64,000 bases of DNA from Leptotrichia trevisanii DSM 22070 (lineage in GTDB: Bacteria > Fusobacteriota > Fusobacteriia > Fusobacteriales > Leptotrichiaceae), in NCBI RefSeq assembly GCF_000482505.1, contig NZ_KI519444.1, positions 94,686-158,685 of the forward strand. Direction: 5' to 3'. The translations under genes and the position numbers were made by a program. The notes beneath the pieces were generated by a model. It searched no databases and had not been told where the DNA came from. It worked only from the letters and a program-made list of their open reading frames with translations. This document shows, one piece after another, positions 1-8,497 of this stretch. Numbering within the stretch: the first letter of the stretch is position 1; the number at the start of each line of letters is the position of its first letter.

Positions 1-21
1 AAAAAATATTAAATCGTTTGA

Positions 22-70
22 TGGTATTTTTTACCAAAATTGACGAAAATATGATATAATATATTATAAT
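22..70 (+). promoter_or_regulatory. Putative promoter and small hairpin upstream of the ATPase/TOPRIM pair
   Basis: A TTGACG box at 40-45 is followed after 19 bases by TATAAT at 65-70, with a second TATAAT at 55-60. The 19-base spacer is longer than ideal. Just upstream, TGGTA at 22-26 and TACCA at 32-36 form a 5-bp hairpin with a T-rich loop, which could be an operator or the end of an upstream terminator. The window edge prevents a decision. Confidence 0.5.
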
Positions 71-95
71 TATATTGTCAAAGGAGTTAAAATTT

Positions 96-1244
96 ATGAT
101 TATAATGAGATTGAAAATAGATAATTTTTATTCATTTAAAGATTTTGAGATAAATTTTTCATATCCTAGGAAAGTAAAAAATTCTCTTATTGAACATGAG
201 TTCATTGAAAAAATCCCTAATTTCAGATTTAAAAAACTAAATATAATAATGGGAGCAAATTCAGCAGGAAAAACCACATTTGGAAAAATGTTGAGAAATA
301 TTTTTAATTTTATAGCAAAACAAAGAGTAGATTTATTACTTGAAGCAGTTAATAAAGAAGGCACAGAAGCAATGTTTGAATTGGATATTGTACTCAAGGA
401 AGAAAATAAATATAATTTGTATAGATTAAATGTTGTGGTTGAGAAAATAATGTTAAATGAAGATGATGAACATCTGAATATAAAGAAAATGAAGTTAAGT
501 AAAGCAACTTTAAACAAAAATGACTCTTACGAAAGGGCAATCGAAAGATTAGATGTTGTTAAAAAGTATTCACAAGAGGAAAATGAAAAAAATGAAACTG
601 AAAAAATATTAGATGAAATAAATGGTTTTGGATGGTTTTTTAACTTTCCACAATCAAATAACTTAACTAAAAAAATTAAAAACTTAAATGTAGCTAGCAA
701 TATCTTAAAAACGTTTGATAATACTATACAAAATATAAAAGAAATTGAAAACACAGAAAATGGCTATCAAATAATTTTTAAGAATAGGGATAGTGTACTG
801 TTGCAAAACGGAAAAATTGTAGATAGAGATATTTTATCAAGCGGAACAGAGGAAGCTCTGGGGATTATATTTGCAATAGATCAGATGATTCAAGAACCTG
901 ACAGGCCTTTTTACATTGATGAAAAATTTTCACATGCTCATTCAGAACTTGAAAAATCTATTCTTTCAATAATGATAGATATAATGGGAAATGAATCTCA
1001 ATTATTTTTTACGACACATAATAGCGACATATTGACTATGAATTTCCCAACACATTCATTTACATTTCTATCTAAACGTGAAGATGGGAAAATAAAAGTT
1101 ACATATCCTGAAGATATGATAAAAAGAAATGACAGAAACTTAATAAATTATGTAAAAAACAATGTATTTGATACAATTCCTGATGATGAATTAATATACG
1201 ACATTATTGATATTATAAACAACAAAAGGAAAGGGGTAATATGA
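96..1244 (+). CDS. SMC/OLD-like ABC-type ATPase (AAA_15/AAA_21 group), probable defence component
   Basis: This 382-residue protein has the layout of a stand-alone SMC-like ATPase. It starts with the typical MRLKIDNFYSF opening, has a Walker A loop reading GANSAGKTT near residue 53, a signature-like LSSGTEEA, a Walker B segment ending FYIDEKFSHA, and an H-loop reading FFTTHNSD. No second domain follows the ATPase. The start at 96 was chosen because AAGGAG lies at 81-86, nine bases upstream; a TTG at 75 lies before that site. The stop overlaps the start of the next gene by four bases, so the two are translationally coupled. In ATPase/TOPRIM systems such as PARIS (AriA/AriB) or AbiL, the ATPase senses phage and controls a TOPRIM effector. 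A similar role is inferred here. A coiled-coil middle region is likely but I did not measure it. Confidence 0.8.
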   Translation: MIIMRLKIDNFYSFKDFEINFSYPRKVKNSLIEHEFIEKIPNFRFKKLNIIMGANSAGKTTFGKMLRNIFNFIAKQRVDLLLEAVNKEGTEAMFELDIVLKEENKYNLYRLNVVVEKIMLNEDDEHLNIKKMKLSKATLNKNDSYERAIERLDVVKKYSQEENEKNETEKILDEINGFGWFFNFPQSNNLTKKIKNLNVASNILKTFDNTIQNIKEIENTENGYQIIFKNRDSVLLQNGKIVDRDILSSGTEEALGIIFAIDQMIQEPDRPFYIDEKFSHAHSELEKSILSIMIDIMGNESQLFFTTHNSDILTMNFPTHSFTFLSKREDGKIKVTYPEDMIKRNDRNLINYVKNNVFDTIPDDELIYDIIDIINNKRKGVI

Positions 1245-1735
1245 GGAATATAATACATTACTTTGTTGAAGGGGAATGTGAAAAAAAGTTAATAAATGCT
1301 ATAAAAAATAAATATATCCAGTCAGGTAAGATAAGAATAAAAAATATATCACAAGAGGTTATTCATAAAGCAGTTTTAAGAACATTGGAAAAGAATGCAG
1401 TTTGTGTTATGGTAGTTGATACAGATGTTCTATACAGTAACGAAAAATGTTTCCAAAAAATTCTAGAAAACAAAAGAAATTTAGAAAAAAATAATGTAAA
1501 TTATATATTCATTTATCAAAATAAAAATTTAGAGGATGAAATTGTAAAATCTACTAATCTGAAAAAAATATCAGAAATGTTTGGAGTAAACTCTGTAGGA
1601 GAACATAAAACGATTTTTATAGAACATAAAAATTTGATTCAGAAATTAGAAAGTATTGGATTTGATGTGAATAAAATTTGGCTTTATAACGATAACAAAT
1701 TACCTGAAAATAAATCTAAAAAAATAAAATTATAA
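1241..1735 (+). CDS. Small TOPRIM-like protein, likely effector partner of the upstream ATPase
   Basis: This 164-residue protein begins MRNIIHYFVEGECEKKLI, a beta strand ending in a conserved-looking glutamate. A second strand reads VCVMVVDTDVL and supplies a DxD pair about 50 residues later. That Glu then Asp-x-Asp order is the TOPRIM metal-binding pattern seen in OLD nucleases, RloB/AbiLii and DUF4435 (AriB) proteins. It is short for these families, which are usually about 200-300 residues, so it may be a minimal version. The ribosome binding site AAAGGGG sits inside the end of the ATPase gene and the reading frames overlap as ATGA. Function is inferred from motif and context only; a nuclease role is plausible but unproven. 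Confidence 0.6.
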   Translation: MRNIIHYFVEGECEKKLINAIKNKYIQSGKIRIKNISQEVIHKAVLRTLEKNAVCVMVVDTDVLYSNEKCFQKILENKRNLEKNNVNYIFIYQNKNLEDEIVKSTNLKKISEMFGVNSVGEHKTIFIEHKNLIQKLESIGFDVNKIWLYNDNKLPENKSKKIKL

Positions 1736-1742
1736 ATAAAGA

Positions 1743-1791
1743 AAAAACATATACTTCAGACTTTTCATCAACCGTCTTAGTATATGTTTTT
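1743..1791. terminator. Bidirectional intrinsic terminator
   Basis: A perfect 13-bp stem pairs 1743-1755 (AAAAACATATACT) with 1779-1791, and an inner AGAC/GTCT pair extends it. The outer arms give a T-run on both strands. It separates the plus-strand ATPase/TOPRIM pair from the convergent minus-strand gene. Confidence 0.85.
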
Positions 1792-1812
1792 ATTTTCTAA
1801 ATTTCAAAATTC

Positions 1813-2643
1813 CTATTTCTTTTGAGTCTCATCCACTTTCTTCATAAGACTATCCCACAATTTACCGCCTTCTTCCATAGCCTGTTGCCCTATTTCGCTA
1901 TTTTTAACGTTATTTATGCCTTTTTCAATTTCTTTTAACATACCTAGCATTTTTTCAACGTCAATTTGTTTTGATGAATAGAGTTCTTTTCCTTTTTCAA
2001 GCAGTTTTGGACATTCCTTGTCAAAAGTGGCATCTCCAGTTGGATTACATTTTGCCTTTTTAAATAAATCGTTGGATTTTTTTACATTTTCCAATGCTTT
2101 TTCACCATTTTTGATTCCAGAGCCAGTATCCTTCTTATCTAAACTTTTTTTCAGTGATTCAAATAAACTTTCTGTATTTTTTTGGCTATCAGCAAACATT
2201 TTATCAATTCTGGCCTGTTCTTTTTTAACCTTTTCCTGAATCTGTGCGTCGTTGGAATCAGTAATTATGTTATTTTGAATAGTTGGTGTGCCTTGATTTT
2301 GCTGGTTTTGGGCATTTTGATTCTGATCCGTTGTAATTTCTGCCATTGTTTTTTCTGACTGCTGCTGAGCACCCATATTGTCAGAATTTTCATTTTCATA
2401 TAAATATAAATTATAAAATCCACCACCAAGCAAAGCTACAAAGGACAGATAAAACAACCCTTCAATAACTTTATCATTTGCAGTCTTGGCATCTTTTATT
2501 TTCCCAATTGCCTCGTGCTTTCCAAGCCCCTGTTCGACATATTCCTTCATTAAATTTTTATTTTCAATCCCCTTTTTCACAAATGGTATCCCTGTTGCAA
2601 TAACTACAACCAATGCAAATATTACAAATAACATTATATTCAC
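1813..2643 (-). CDS. Membrane protein of unknown function with two N-terminal TM segments
   Basis: This 276-residue protein is not one I recognise. Residues 2-22 form a hydrophobic segment, and a second lies at about 64-82 (LFYLSFVALLGGGFYNLYLY). Between them is a charged stretch containing KHEAIGKIKDAKTANDKVIEG, which resembles a short cytoplasmic SHOCT-like helix pair. The rest is a low-complexity Gln/Asn linker (about 90-125) followed by a Lys-rich helical domain with two cysteines (CNPTGDATFDKEC) that could form a disulphide outside the membrane. The site AAGAGGTG precedes the start. It is a single gene between two terminator-bounded units. Confidence 0.7.
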   Translation of the reverse strand: MNIMLFVIFALVVVIATGIPFVKKGIENKNLMKEYVEQGLGKHEAIGKIKDAKTANDKVIEGLFYLSFVALLGGGFYNLYLYENENSDNMGAQQQSEKTMAEITTDQNQNAQNQQNQGTPTIQNNIITDSNDAQIQEKVKKEQARIDKMFADSQKNTESLFESLKKSLDKKDTGSGIKNGEKALENVKKSNDLFKKAKCNPTGDATFDKECPKLLEKGKELYSSKQIDVEKMLGMLKEIEKGINNVKNSEIGQQAMEEGGKLWDSLMKKVDETQKK

Positions 2644-2760
2644 CTCTTCTTTTATTTTTTTAATTTATTAAATATGTCCGATAATTTAATGCTTTTTTGA
2701 CAAAAATTTTGATAATATTACATTAACATAATTCCCAATCCATATAGTTATCGAACAAGT

Positions 2761-3117
2761 TTATTCAAAAAAGATACAAATCCATATACAGCAAGGATTT
2801 TTACTCGTGTAACTAACTCTATGCCTTTCCCCCTTGTTGATTAACACTGTATCCCCTTTTGCCAATTGTAGTTTCTTATTATTAGTATTCCTTTGGTTTT
2901 CTATTATATTTTCATTTTTTTCGAGATTTTTATTTCCAAAATATTCAATTTCAGCCTCACCTTGAATCAGAATAACAAATTCATTTTGTTCCGATTCCTG
3001 CCAATCCGTCGTTTGTCCAGTCGAAATAATCTTCTCAATCTTGACATTCTCATTCCCCGTCAAAATCTCAACAATTTCCTCTTTTTCAGACAAATCCTTC
3101 AAATCAAAAATATTCAT
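2761..3117 (-). CDS. Small cupin-domain protein
   Basis: This 118-residue protein is a single cupin fold. The two cupin motifs are visible as FVILIQGEAEIEYFG around residues 47-61 and KGDTVLINKGERHRVSY around 87-103, and the chain ends CIWICIFFE. Members of this family bind a metal ion or a small ligand in the barrel, but the first motif lacks the usual two histidines, so metal binding may be weak. The substrate cannot be told from sequence. The segment ENIIENQRNTNNKK between the motifs looks like a local insertion. AAGGG sits just upstream of the start. It stands alone, 118 bases upstream of the membrane protein gene on the same strand. Confidence 0.82.
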   Translation of the reverse strand: MNIFDLKDLSEKEEIVEILTGNENVKIEKIISTGQTTDWQESEQNEFVILIQGEAEIEYFGNKNLEKNENIIENQRNTNNKKLQLAKGDTVLINKGERHRVSYTSKNPCCIWICIFFE

Positions 3118-3250
3118 TTTTCCCTTTTCTTTCCCAATTAATTAGCTATTTATAAAATCATGTTGGCATAAAATTTTCAATCTTAATTTTTTCACTTTTG
3201 CAACTCTTTATTTTAAAAAAAAATTATTTCTAAAAAATTAAAAATATTTT

Positions 3251-3934
3251 TTATTTTCTTTTTGTATCGTGTTCTGAAATATCAATAAACTTATATGCCC
3301 GCTTTTCTTTAACTGGTGGCACTTTTTTCTTAGTTTCCAGCTCTGATACCCGTTTTGCAATTTCATTTTGTTTTTCAATTAAATCGTCCAGTTTGTAATG
3401 TAAATCTTCAATTATAATTTCATTTTTTAAATTCACCTTGTAATCATTTTCAGATTTTTTTTCATCAATTTTTTTCTTTTTATTCTGGTTAAAAACTATA
3501 AGCGAACAAAAAATAAGCATAAAACAGGATAAAACAACATTTAATATTACAAATGAGTACGGATTAAACTGTTTAATCACAAGAAATAGAATATTTATCC
3601 CAATCCACAATGCCACAAACATTATCGTTAAAACGACAAATTCTCTGCTTCCAACAAAATTTGAAAATTTATACGATAACTTTTTTTTATCAATTTCCTC
3701 CTCCTTTATAACCTTTGAAACCTTCTGTTCCAGTAACATATGGATAATTTCTTCCCTTTTTGCCTCATCATCCACATCTTTTAACATTTTCTTCAATATT
3801 TCCTCTTTTTGCCCATTCATATTTTCTGTTTTCACATTTTTTTTATCTAATTCAATATTCTCTCTTTTTAAATTACCCGAGTTTATGTTTTCCATCCTTA
3901 ATCCGCCATTTTTTTCTTCAACCCTGCTTTTCAA
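3251..3934 (-). CDS. DUF1003 membrane protein
   Basis: The C-terminal half matches DUF1003: SNFVGSREFVVLTIMF, then a second membrane helix in FNPYSFVILNVVLSC, then NDYKVNLKNEIIIEDLHYKLDDL, a typical signature. The N-terminal part is a charged helix-rich leader. The start is uncertain. A TTG at 3934 lies 11 bases after a strong GAGGAGGG site at 3944-3951, giving 227 residues; an ATG at 3895 would give 214. The frame stays open to 4051, but that extension crosses a clear intrinsic terminator at 4040-4063 and should not be translated. Function of the family is unknown; a membrane transport or stress role has been guessed elsewhere. Confidence 0.78.
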   Translation of the reverse strand: MKSRVEEKNGGLRMENINSGNLKRENIELDKKNVKTENMNGQKEEILKKMLKDVDDEAKREEIIHMLLEQKVSKVIKEEEIDKKKLSYKFSNFVGSREFVVLTIMFVALWIGINILFLVIKQFNPYSFVILNVVLSCFMLIFCSLIVFNQNKKKKIDEKKSENDYKVNLKNEIIIEDLHYKLDDLIEKQNEIAKRVSELETKKKVPPVKEKRAYKFIDISEHDTKRK

Positions 3935-4031
3935 TTTCGTATTTCCCTCCTCGCATATTTTCCACCAGTATGATACCATTTTCAGAAAAAAAATACAAGT
4001 AAATAAATTCTTTTTATTATTGTAATTACTT

Positions 4032-4063
4032 AAAAAAATAGCTACTTCCAATCGGAAATAGCC
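4032..4063 (-). terminator. Intrinsic terminator after the small secreted protein genes
   Basis: On the minus strand GGCTATTTCC and GGAAGTAGCT form a 10-bp stem with a four-base loop (4040-4063), followed by seven T (4033-4039). It ends the transcript of the two small exported proteins and lies upstream of the DUF1003 gene. Confidence 0.85.
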
Positions 4064-4109
4064 AATTCAATAAATATATTTTTCCAAAAACTCCTTTTTA
4101 TTTTTCAGA

Positions 4110-4577
4110 TTATTTTCTCAAATAACTTTCTGCTTCATTTAAAAGTACATTTGCTTCATTTGCTATCTGTTTTTCATTAAGATTTAAATCTGTAAGATAA
4201 ACAAGTGAAATGTAGCAATCTTTTACCTTAGTTTTTTTCCCTGTTATCTGGTAAATATATTTTTTTTCAGTTGAATCATAATATTTGCTAACAGAATATC
4301 TGCTATTTTCAAAGTTATCTTGATATTCAACTCCCATTTTATCTATAACTTCTTTACCAAACAAATTGGAAATAACTTTTGCACTAACACCGTCATAAAA
4401 ATACATTACTATTACTACTCTATTATTGTCAAGTGCCCCATAATAAGTAAGTGCTACATCTTCATCAAGAATAATATTATAATTTTTTCTTTTTATTTTC
4501 TTTACATCCACAAAGCCAGGTGCTGAAAACGCTACCATTCCAAATACCAAACACAAACCTAATATTAACTTTTTCAT
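4110..4577 (-). CDS. Small exported protein, paralogue of its upstream neighbour
   Basis: This 155-residue protein begins with a signal peptide (MKKLILGLCLVFGMVAFSA, cleavage likely after FSA). The mature part opens PGFVDVKKIKRKNYNIILDED, nearly the same layout as the upstream gene product (PKYVDVNRIRKDGYTIYQDIN), and both share the order of a beta-rich domain, a conserved ENSRYSVSKYYDSTEKKYIYQI block and a helical tail ending ESYLRK. I do not recognise the family. The 21-base spacing and separate AGGAGG sites suggest one operon created by tandem duplication. It probably acts in the periplasm. Confidence 0.75.
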   Translation of the reverse strand: MKKLILGLCLVFGMVAFSAPGFVDVKKIKRKNYNIILDEDVALTYYGALDNNRVVIVMYFYDGVSAKVISNLFGKEVIDKMGVEYQDNFENSRYSVSKYYDSTEKKYIYQITGKKTKVKDCYISLVYLTDLNLNEKQIANEANVLLNEAESYLRK

Positions 4578-4598
4578 AACAACTCCTCCTAATTTTTA

Positions 4599-5060
4599 TT
4601 ATTTTTCCAAATAACGTTCAACATCTGTTATTACGGTATCAGTAATTCTACCCAACTTTTTTTCTGAAATTTCTCCATTAACTGTCAACATTGCTGTGAC
4701 AAAACAACCTTTTACTTTTTCCCTTTTAGCTATGATATTATACATATATTTCTTTGACGAACTTTCATAAAATTTTTGAATGTAGGCTCTGCTATTTTCC
4801 ATTTCATCTAGTAATCTCAAATTGCTTGGTGCCACTCTTTTAAATATATTCTTTACAGCCTTGGCACTTCCTTTATCTGAAAAGTAAAGTGTTATCGCCA
4901 CTTTCAGTTCATCTGTTTCCTTTGTAAAAGCAAATGTGGTATTTATATCCTGATATATTGTATAACCATCTTTACGTATCCTGTTCACATCCACATACTT
5001 TGGTGCTGAAAATGCAGCTATTGCCGTCATCATAAATAATCCTAATGCTATTTTTTTCAT
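4599..5060 (-). CDS. Small exported protein, tandem paralogue
   Basis: This 153-residue protein has a signal peptide (MKKIALGLFMMTAIAAFSA) and the same domain layout as the gene immediately downstream. Shared positions include FVDV/YVDV near the mature start, the ENSRAYIQKFYESSSKKYMYNI block and the terminal ERYLEK. Sequence identity is modest, so the duplication is old enough for divergence. The AGGAGG site precedes the start by seven bases. No catalytic motif is visible; a structural or binding role is possible. Confidence 0.75.
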   Translation of the reverse strand: MKKIALGLFMMTAIAAFSAPKYVDVNRIRKDGYTIYQDINTTFAFTKETDELKVAITLYFSDKGSAKAVKNIFKRVAPSNLRLLDEMENSRAYIQKFYESSSKKYMYNIIAKREKVKGCFVTAMLTVNGEISEKKLGRITDTVITDVERYLEK

Positions 5061-5221
5061 AACAGTTCCTCCTAAAATTTATTTTATTTTTATATTTTAA
5101 TTAACCTAATCTTTTTACAGTAAATATTATACCATATTTTTATAAGAAGTCAATATATAATTTAAAAATATTTTTAAATAAATTTGTTTACCGTCATATT
5201 TTAATTTTTATAAATAAAAAA

Positions 5222-6766
5222 TTATAATCTCGATATTTTATATACAATATCATCAATTTCTGAACTAATCTTGGAAATAAAAGAATTGTAAGCCTTATTA
5301 TACATTTTTTTCTCTCCCAGTATCTCTTCTTTTTGAGCCTTATATTTACTCGGAACATTTCCAGTATACTGTAAAGTTTTAACTTTATTTTCCAACTCTA
5401 TTTTATTATTATTACTGTAATTTATTAATCCATTCACAGTAATTTTGTATCTTATTTTTATTTTTTCGATTGAAATATTTTTTACTTCTTCAAAAATATA
5501 TTCCCTTGTAATAGTATTCCCGTCAGCATCCTTAGTTTCTATATTTTCACGCTTGTTAGTTATATCTGGAGGAAAAGTTGAAATGTTATAATCATAATCA
5601 GTTTGATAAGAAATTACAACATCAGCTTTCCCTGAAACTCTTTTACCAATGCCTTGCATTCTATTGTCTATCTTCTGATTAATACTTGATATATTTCCAT
5701 TGATGGAATATCGAATATATCCCATTTCATAATATTTGTCAGCCAATTTTCTGCTATCCTTAAAGCCCGAAATATATTTATCTGCATTTCTAAATTCGCT
5801 GGCCGCATTTCTGTAATTTAATTTTGATGTCCCATTTTTTAAATACGCCATTCCTCTGTCGTAACTTTTATTCGCTGCTATTAAATCTGCCTTATGTGTT
5901 GCTTCCTTTTCCAATTCAACACTGTCTTTATAGCCAGAAACATATTTTCTGCTATTTGCAAAATAAGAAGCTGCATTCCTGTAATCCGTTTCATCAGCTG
6001 CATTTTTTAATTTTTCAACACCCCTTTTATAATTTTCCTCAGCCTCAATTTTGTTGGCAGTATCTTGACTTTGTTTAAATTTGTTTCGTGAATTTTTATA
6101 ATTATCCTCATATCTCGAAAATGAACTATCCGCTGCATGATAAGCCTTTTCAGCATTTCTAAACCATTTCAGCTCTTCAAATTTTTTTCCGAGAATTATG
6201 AATTTATCGGCAACCAGTTGTGATAATTTTTTATGCAATTCTAAATATTCATATTTATTTTTTCCCGAAGAATTAATTTCCTTCACCAATGTATCCAAAG
6301 GTTCATCCTGACAGTATGTAAGAATATCATACGCAGCAGTAAAGTTTTTCCGTCCAAAATCACTTTCAAATTGCCTAGACACCAACTCTTCATACTTCTT
6401 ATAAATTACCTCCGTATTATAAGCCTTTCTGAAATCTGTAAATTGCTCAGAAAATTCATATCTACCTAGTAATATATTAATTTTCAGTAAATTATGTGCC
6501 GCTTCAAGTTTTTCTTCGATAGAATTTCCATTCAAATAAATATCATCATAATAATTAACAATATTAGAAAATTTCTCTGAAATTTCATTTCTAACTTTTG
6601 GACGTATTTTTCCTAATTTTTCAGGATTTTTCTCAAAATATCCCAGCACAATTTCCATACTCTCAATATATTTCTTATCATTATAAGCCTGTTCAGCCCT
6701 TTTTAACTCATAATCACAAGAAACCACACAAAATACCAATAGCAACATCAAAAATATTTTTTTCAT
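5222..6766 (-). CDS. Large lipoprotein with TPR-like repeats (paralogue 1)
   Basis: This 514-residue lipoprotein has a signal peptide with the lipobox VVSC. The mature protein begins with a helical AEQAYNDKKYIESMEIVLGYF repeat, like the first TPR in BamD-type lipoproteins. Two internal repeats follow at about 245-340, each shaped as YxxGxxxLKN, YRNAAxxF, KYxxGxKDS. The C-terminal third changes to a beta-rich domain beginning ADVVISYQTDYDYNIS. The start at 6766 has GGAG six bases upstream. The neighbour at 6943-8319 is a clear paralogue with the same signal peptide, and both genes share a promoter block. Role unknown; the fold suggests protein-protein contacts at the membrane. Confidence 0.78.
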   Translation of the reverse strand: MKKIFLMLLLVFCVVSCDYELKRAEQAYNDKKYIESMEIVLGYFEKNPEKLGKIRPKVRNEISEKFSNIVNYYDDIYLNGNSIEEKLEAAHNLLKINILLGRYEFSEQFTDFRKAYNTEVIYKKYEELVSRQFESDFGRKNFTAAYDILTYCQDEPLDTLVKEINSSGKNKYEYLELHKKLSQLVADKFIILGKKFEELKWFRNAEKAYHAADSSFSRYEDNYKNSRNKFKQSQDTANKIEAEENYKRGVEKLKNAADETDYRNAASYFANSRKYVSGYKDSVELEKEATHKADLIAANKSYDRGMAYLKNGTSKLNYRNAASEFRNADKYISGFKDSRKLADKYYEMGYIRYSINGNISSINQKIDNRMQGIGKRVSGKADVVISYQTDYDYNISTFPPDITNKRENIETKDADGNTITREYIFEEVKNISIEKIKIRYKITVNGLINYSNNNKIELENKVKTLQYTGNVPSKYKAQKEEILGEKKMYNKAYNSFISKISSEIDDIVYKISRL

Positions 6767-6836
6767 AACTTTCTCCAACCTTTCTGTATTTATATATATT
6801 TCTTAAATTTCAAACAAAAATATCCTATTCTACTTA

Positions 6837-6873
6837 ACATTATATATAATATTTATTAAAGAAAAATGAGAAA
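6837..6873 (-). promoter_or_regulatory. Promoter block of lipoprotein gene 1, shared with its paralogue
   Basis: On the minus strand the block runs from TTTCTCATTTTTCTTTAA to TATAAT (-10 at 6839-6844). The 37-base stretch at 8380-8416, before the paralogous gene, matches it at about 31 positions, while the rest of the two leaders does not. No good -35 is present at 17 bases, so the shared upstream T-rich box may bind an activator. Confidence 0.6.
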
Positions 6874-6904
6874 TCTTACTAATTTTAAAATTTTTTAAAA
6901 ATAA

Positions 6905-6932
6905 AAAACAAGGAGAATACAAAACCTCCCTG
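6905..6932 (-). terminator. Weak intrinsic terminator after lipoprotein gene 2
   Basis: On the minus strand CAGGGAG and CTCCTTG form a 7-bp stem with one G-T pair, followed by a run of T. It ends the transcript of the lipoprotein gene at 6943-8319. Confidence 0.6.
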
Positions 6933-6942
6933 CTAATTTTAT

Positions 6943-8319
6943 TTATAAATTTTTTATAACTCTTACAAGTTCTTCTAACTCCATATGTGTTTTTTGCTCC
7001 ATTGTATTGTAAGCCTTGTTCTTCATTTCGTTTCTTCCTAATGGGACTTCTCTTACTGATTTATAGTTTTCAGGAACATCTCCTGTATAGATTGTTTCGC
7101 TGTATTCATTTTTTAATGAGAAATTTCCACTAAAATTTCTATTTGTCATTCCACTTAAATTTATTCTATATCTCACATCCATCGTTTCAGTTGAAATTTT
7201 CTTAATTTCTTCAAATATATACTGTTTTGAAACATATGTGCCACTTGCATCTCGTGCTTGTCTTGTTTCAGTATGCCTCTGTGTTCTTGGAGATTCAGTG
7301 TAAACTCTATAATTAGTATCAATATTGCAGGAAATAACCACATCAGCAGAACTGCTTGACATTTTTCTTCTTCCTATTTTTGATAAGCTGCTGCTTATTG
7401 AATTTTCAACTGAATTGGGGCAATCTGAAATATAATAATCTATATTCCCCATTTCTTCATATTTTCTTGCCAATTCTTTACTATTTTTATAATTAGGAAT
7501 AAATCGTTCTGCTTTTTCAAAATACTCTGTAGCCTTTCTATAACTTGCTTTAGTACCTTCCCTTGCCTTTGAAAGCCCTAAATTATAGTTTTTTTCCGCA
7601 TCAATCAAATCAGCTTTTCGTTTAATTTCAAAATGTTTGTCCTTTGCCTGTCTATAATTTTCATCATAACGTGAATAAGTTTTGCTCGCTTCTAAATACA
7701 ATTTTTCTGCTTCCCTGTATTTATCTGAATATTCATATTTTTGTGCAAGTTCTATTAATTTATCAGCTTTTGATTTTGTCATTTTTTTATTTACTTCCCT
7801 ATAAATTGCCATTTTCCCGCTCGAAATATTACTGGCCATTAATTCTTCTGTAAATTCTATATGTTTATTATAATCTTTCTTTATCATTTTATAAATATTT
7901 TCATAGCTCATTCTGTCTACATTGCTTCTTATTCTTTGTGAAATCATATTTTCATAATTTTCATAAATTGAACTTAAATTATGTTTTTGAGTAAAATCCG
8001 TAAATTGTTGCGAAATTGAGTATTTGTCCATTAACATATAAATTTGTCCCAAACTGGAATACCCCTCTATTTTTTCATCGAAATTTCCGTTATAAGCCTT
8101 TCCTTCATAAATATTTACAATATTGGAAAATTTCCCCATAAGATCATTTTTTACTTCCGGCTTTATTTTTTCCAATTTATTAGGATATTTTTCAAAATAT
8201 TTTAAAACGATTCTCATACTTTCCAAATATTCCTTTTTATCATACGCCTCCTGAGCCTTTTTTAACTCACAGGAAACAACACAAAATACCAATAGCAACA
8301 TTAAAAATATTTTTTTCAT
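6943..8319 (-). CDS. Large lipoprotein with TPR-like repeats (paralogue 2)
   Basis: This 458-residue lipoprotein has almost the same signal peptide as its neighbour (MKKIFLMLLLVFCVVSC) and the same opening helix pair (LKKAQEAYDKKEYLESMRIVLKYF). It carries only one full copy of the YRKATEYFEKAERFIPNYKNS repeat, whereas paralogue 1 has two, which explains most of the size difference. The C-terminal domain again begins ADVVISCNIDTNYRV. The ATG at 8319 is preferred over an upstream in-frame TTG at 8331. The pair diverged after tandem duplication. It probably faces the periplasm, tethered by lipid. Confidence 0.78.
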   Translation of the reverse strand: MKKIFLMLLLVFCVVSCELKKAQEAYDKKEYLESMRIVLKYFEKYPNKLEKIKPEVKNDLMGKFSNIVNIYEGKAYNGNFDEKIEGYSSLGQIYMLMDKYSISQQFTDFTQKHNLSSIYENYENMISQRIRSNVDRMSYENIYKMIKKDYNKHIEFTEELMASNISSGKMAIYREVNKKMTKSKADKLIELAQKYEYSDKYREAEKLYLEASKTYSRYDENYRQAKDKHFEIKRKADLIDAEKNYNLGLSKAREGTKASYRKATEYFEKAERFIPNYKNSKELARKYEEMGNIDYYISDCPNSVENSISSSLSKIGRRKMSSSSADVVISCNIDTNYRVYTESPRTQRHTETRQARDASGTYVSKQYIFEEIKKISTETMDVRYRINLSGMTNRNFSGNFSLKNEYSETIYTGDVPENYKSVREVPLGRNEMKNKAYNTMEQKTHMELEELVRVIKNL

Positions 8320-8379
8320 AGTTTTTACCAACCTTTCTATAAATAATTATTTTTAACAAAGCCTACTTTTCTCTCGACT

Positions 8380-8416
8380 ATATTATACAAAATAATTGTT
8401 AAAGAAAAATGAGAAA
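8380..8416 (-). promoter_or_regulatory. Promoter block of lipoprotein gene 2
   Basis: On the minus strand the block TTTCTCATTTTTCTTTAA is followed by TATAAT at 8382-8387. It matches the block before the paralogue over 37 bases, which suggests common control of both genes. Confidence 0.6.
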
Positions 8417-8431
8417 AATGCTCTATTCCAA

Positions 8432-8460
8432 TTGATTGGGCTATTTTTTTATGTTATAAT
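8432..8460 (+). promoter_or_regulatory. thrC promoter
   Basis: TTGATT at 8432-8437, a 17-base spacer, and TATAAT at 8455-8460 form a near-consensus promoter 38 bases before thrC. The palindrome CCAATTGATTGG at 8428-8439 overlaps the -35 box and could be an operator. Confidence 0.8.
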
Positions 8461-8497
8461 ATTTTATAAATAAAATAATCAAAGAAGAGGTGTAGTT

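Noticed and set aside
75..95. TTG at 75 as the start of the ATPase gene
   Set aside because: The ribosome binding site AAGGAG at 81-86 lies after this codon, so translation should begin at ATG 96.
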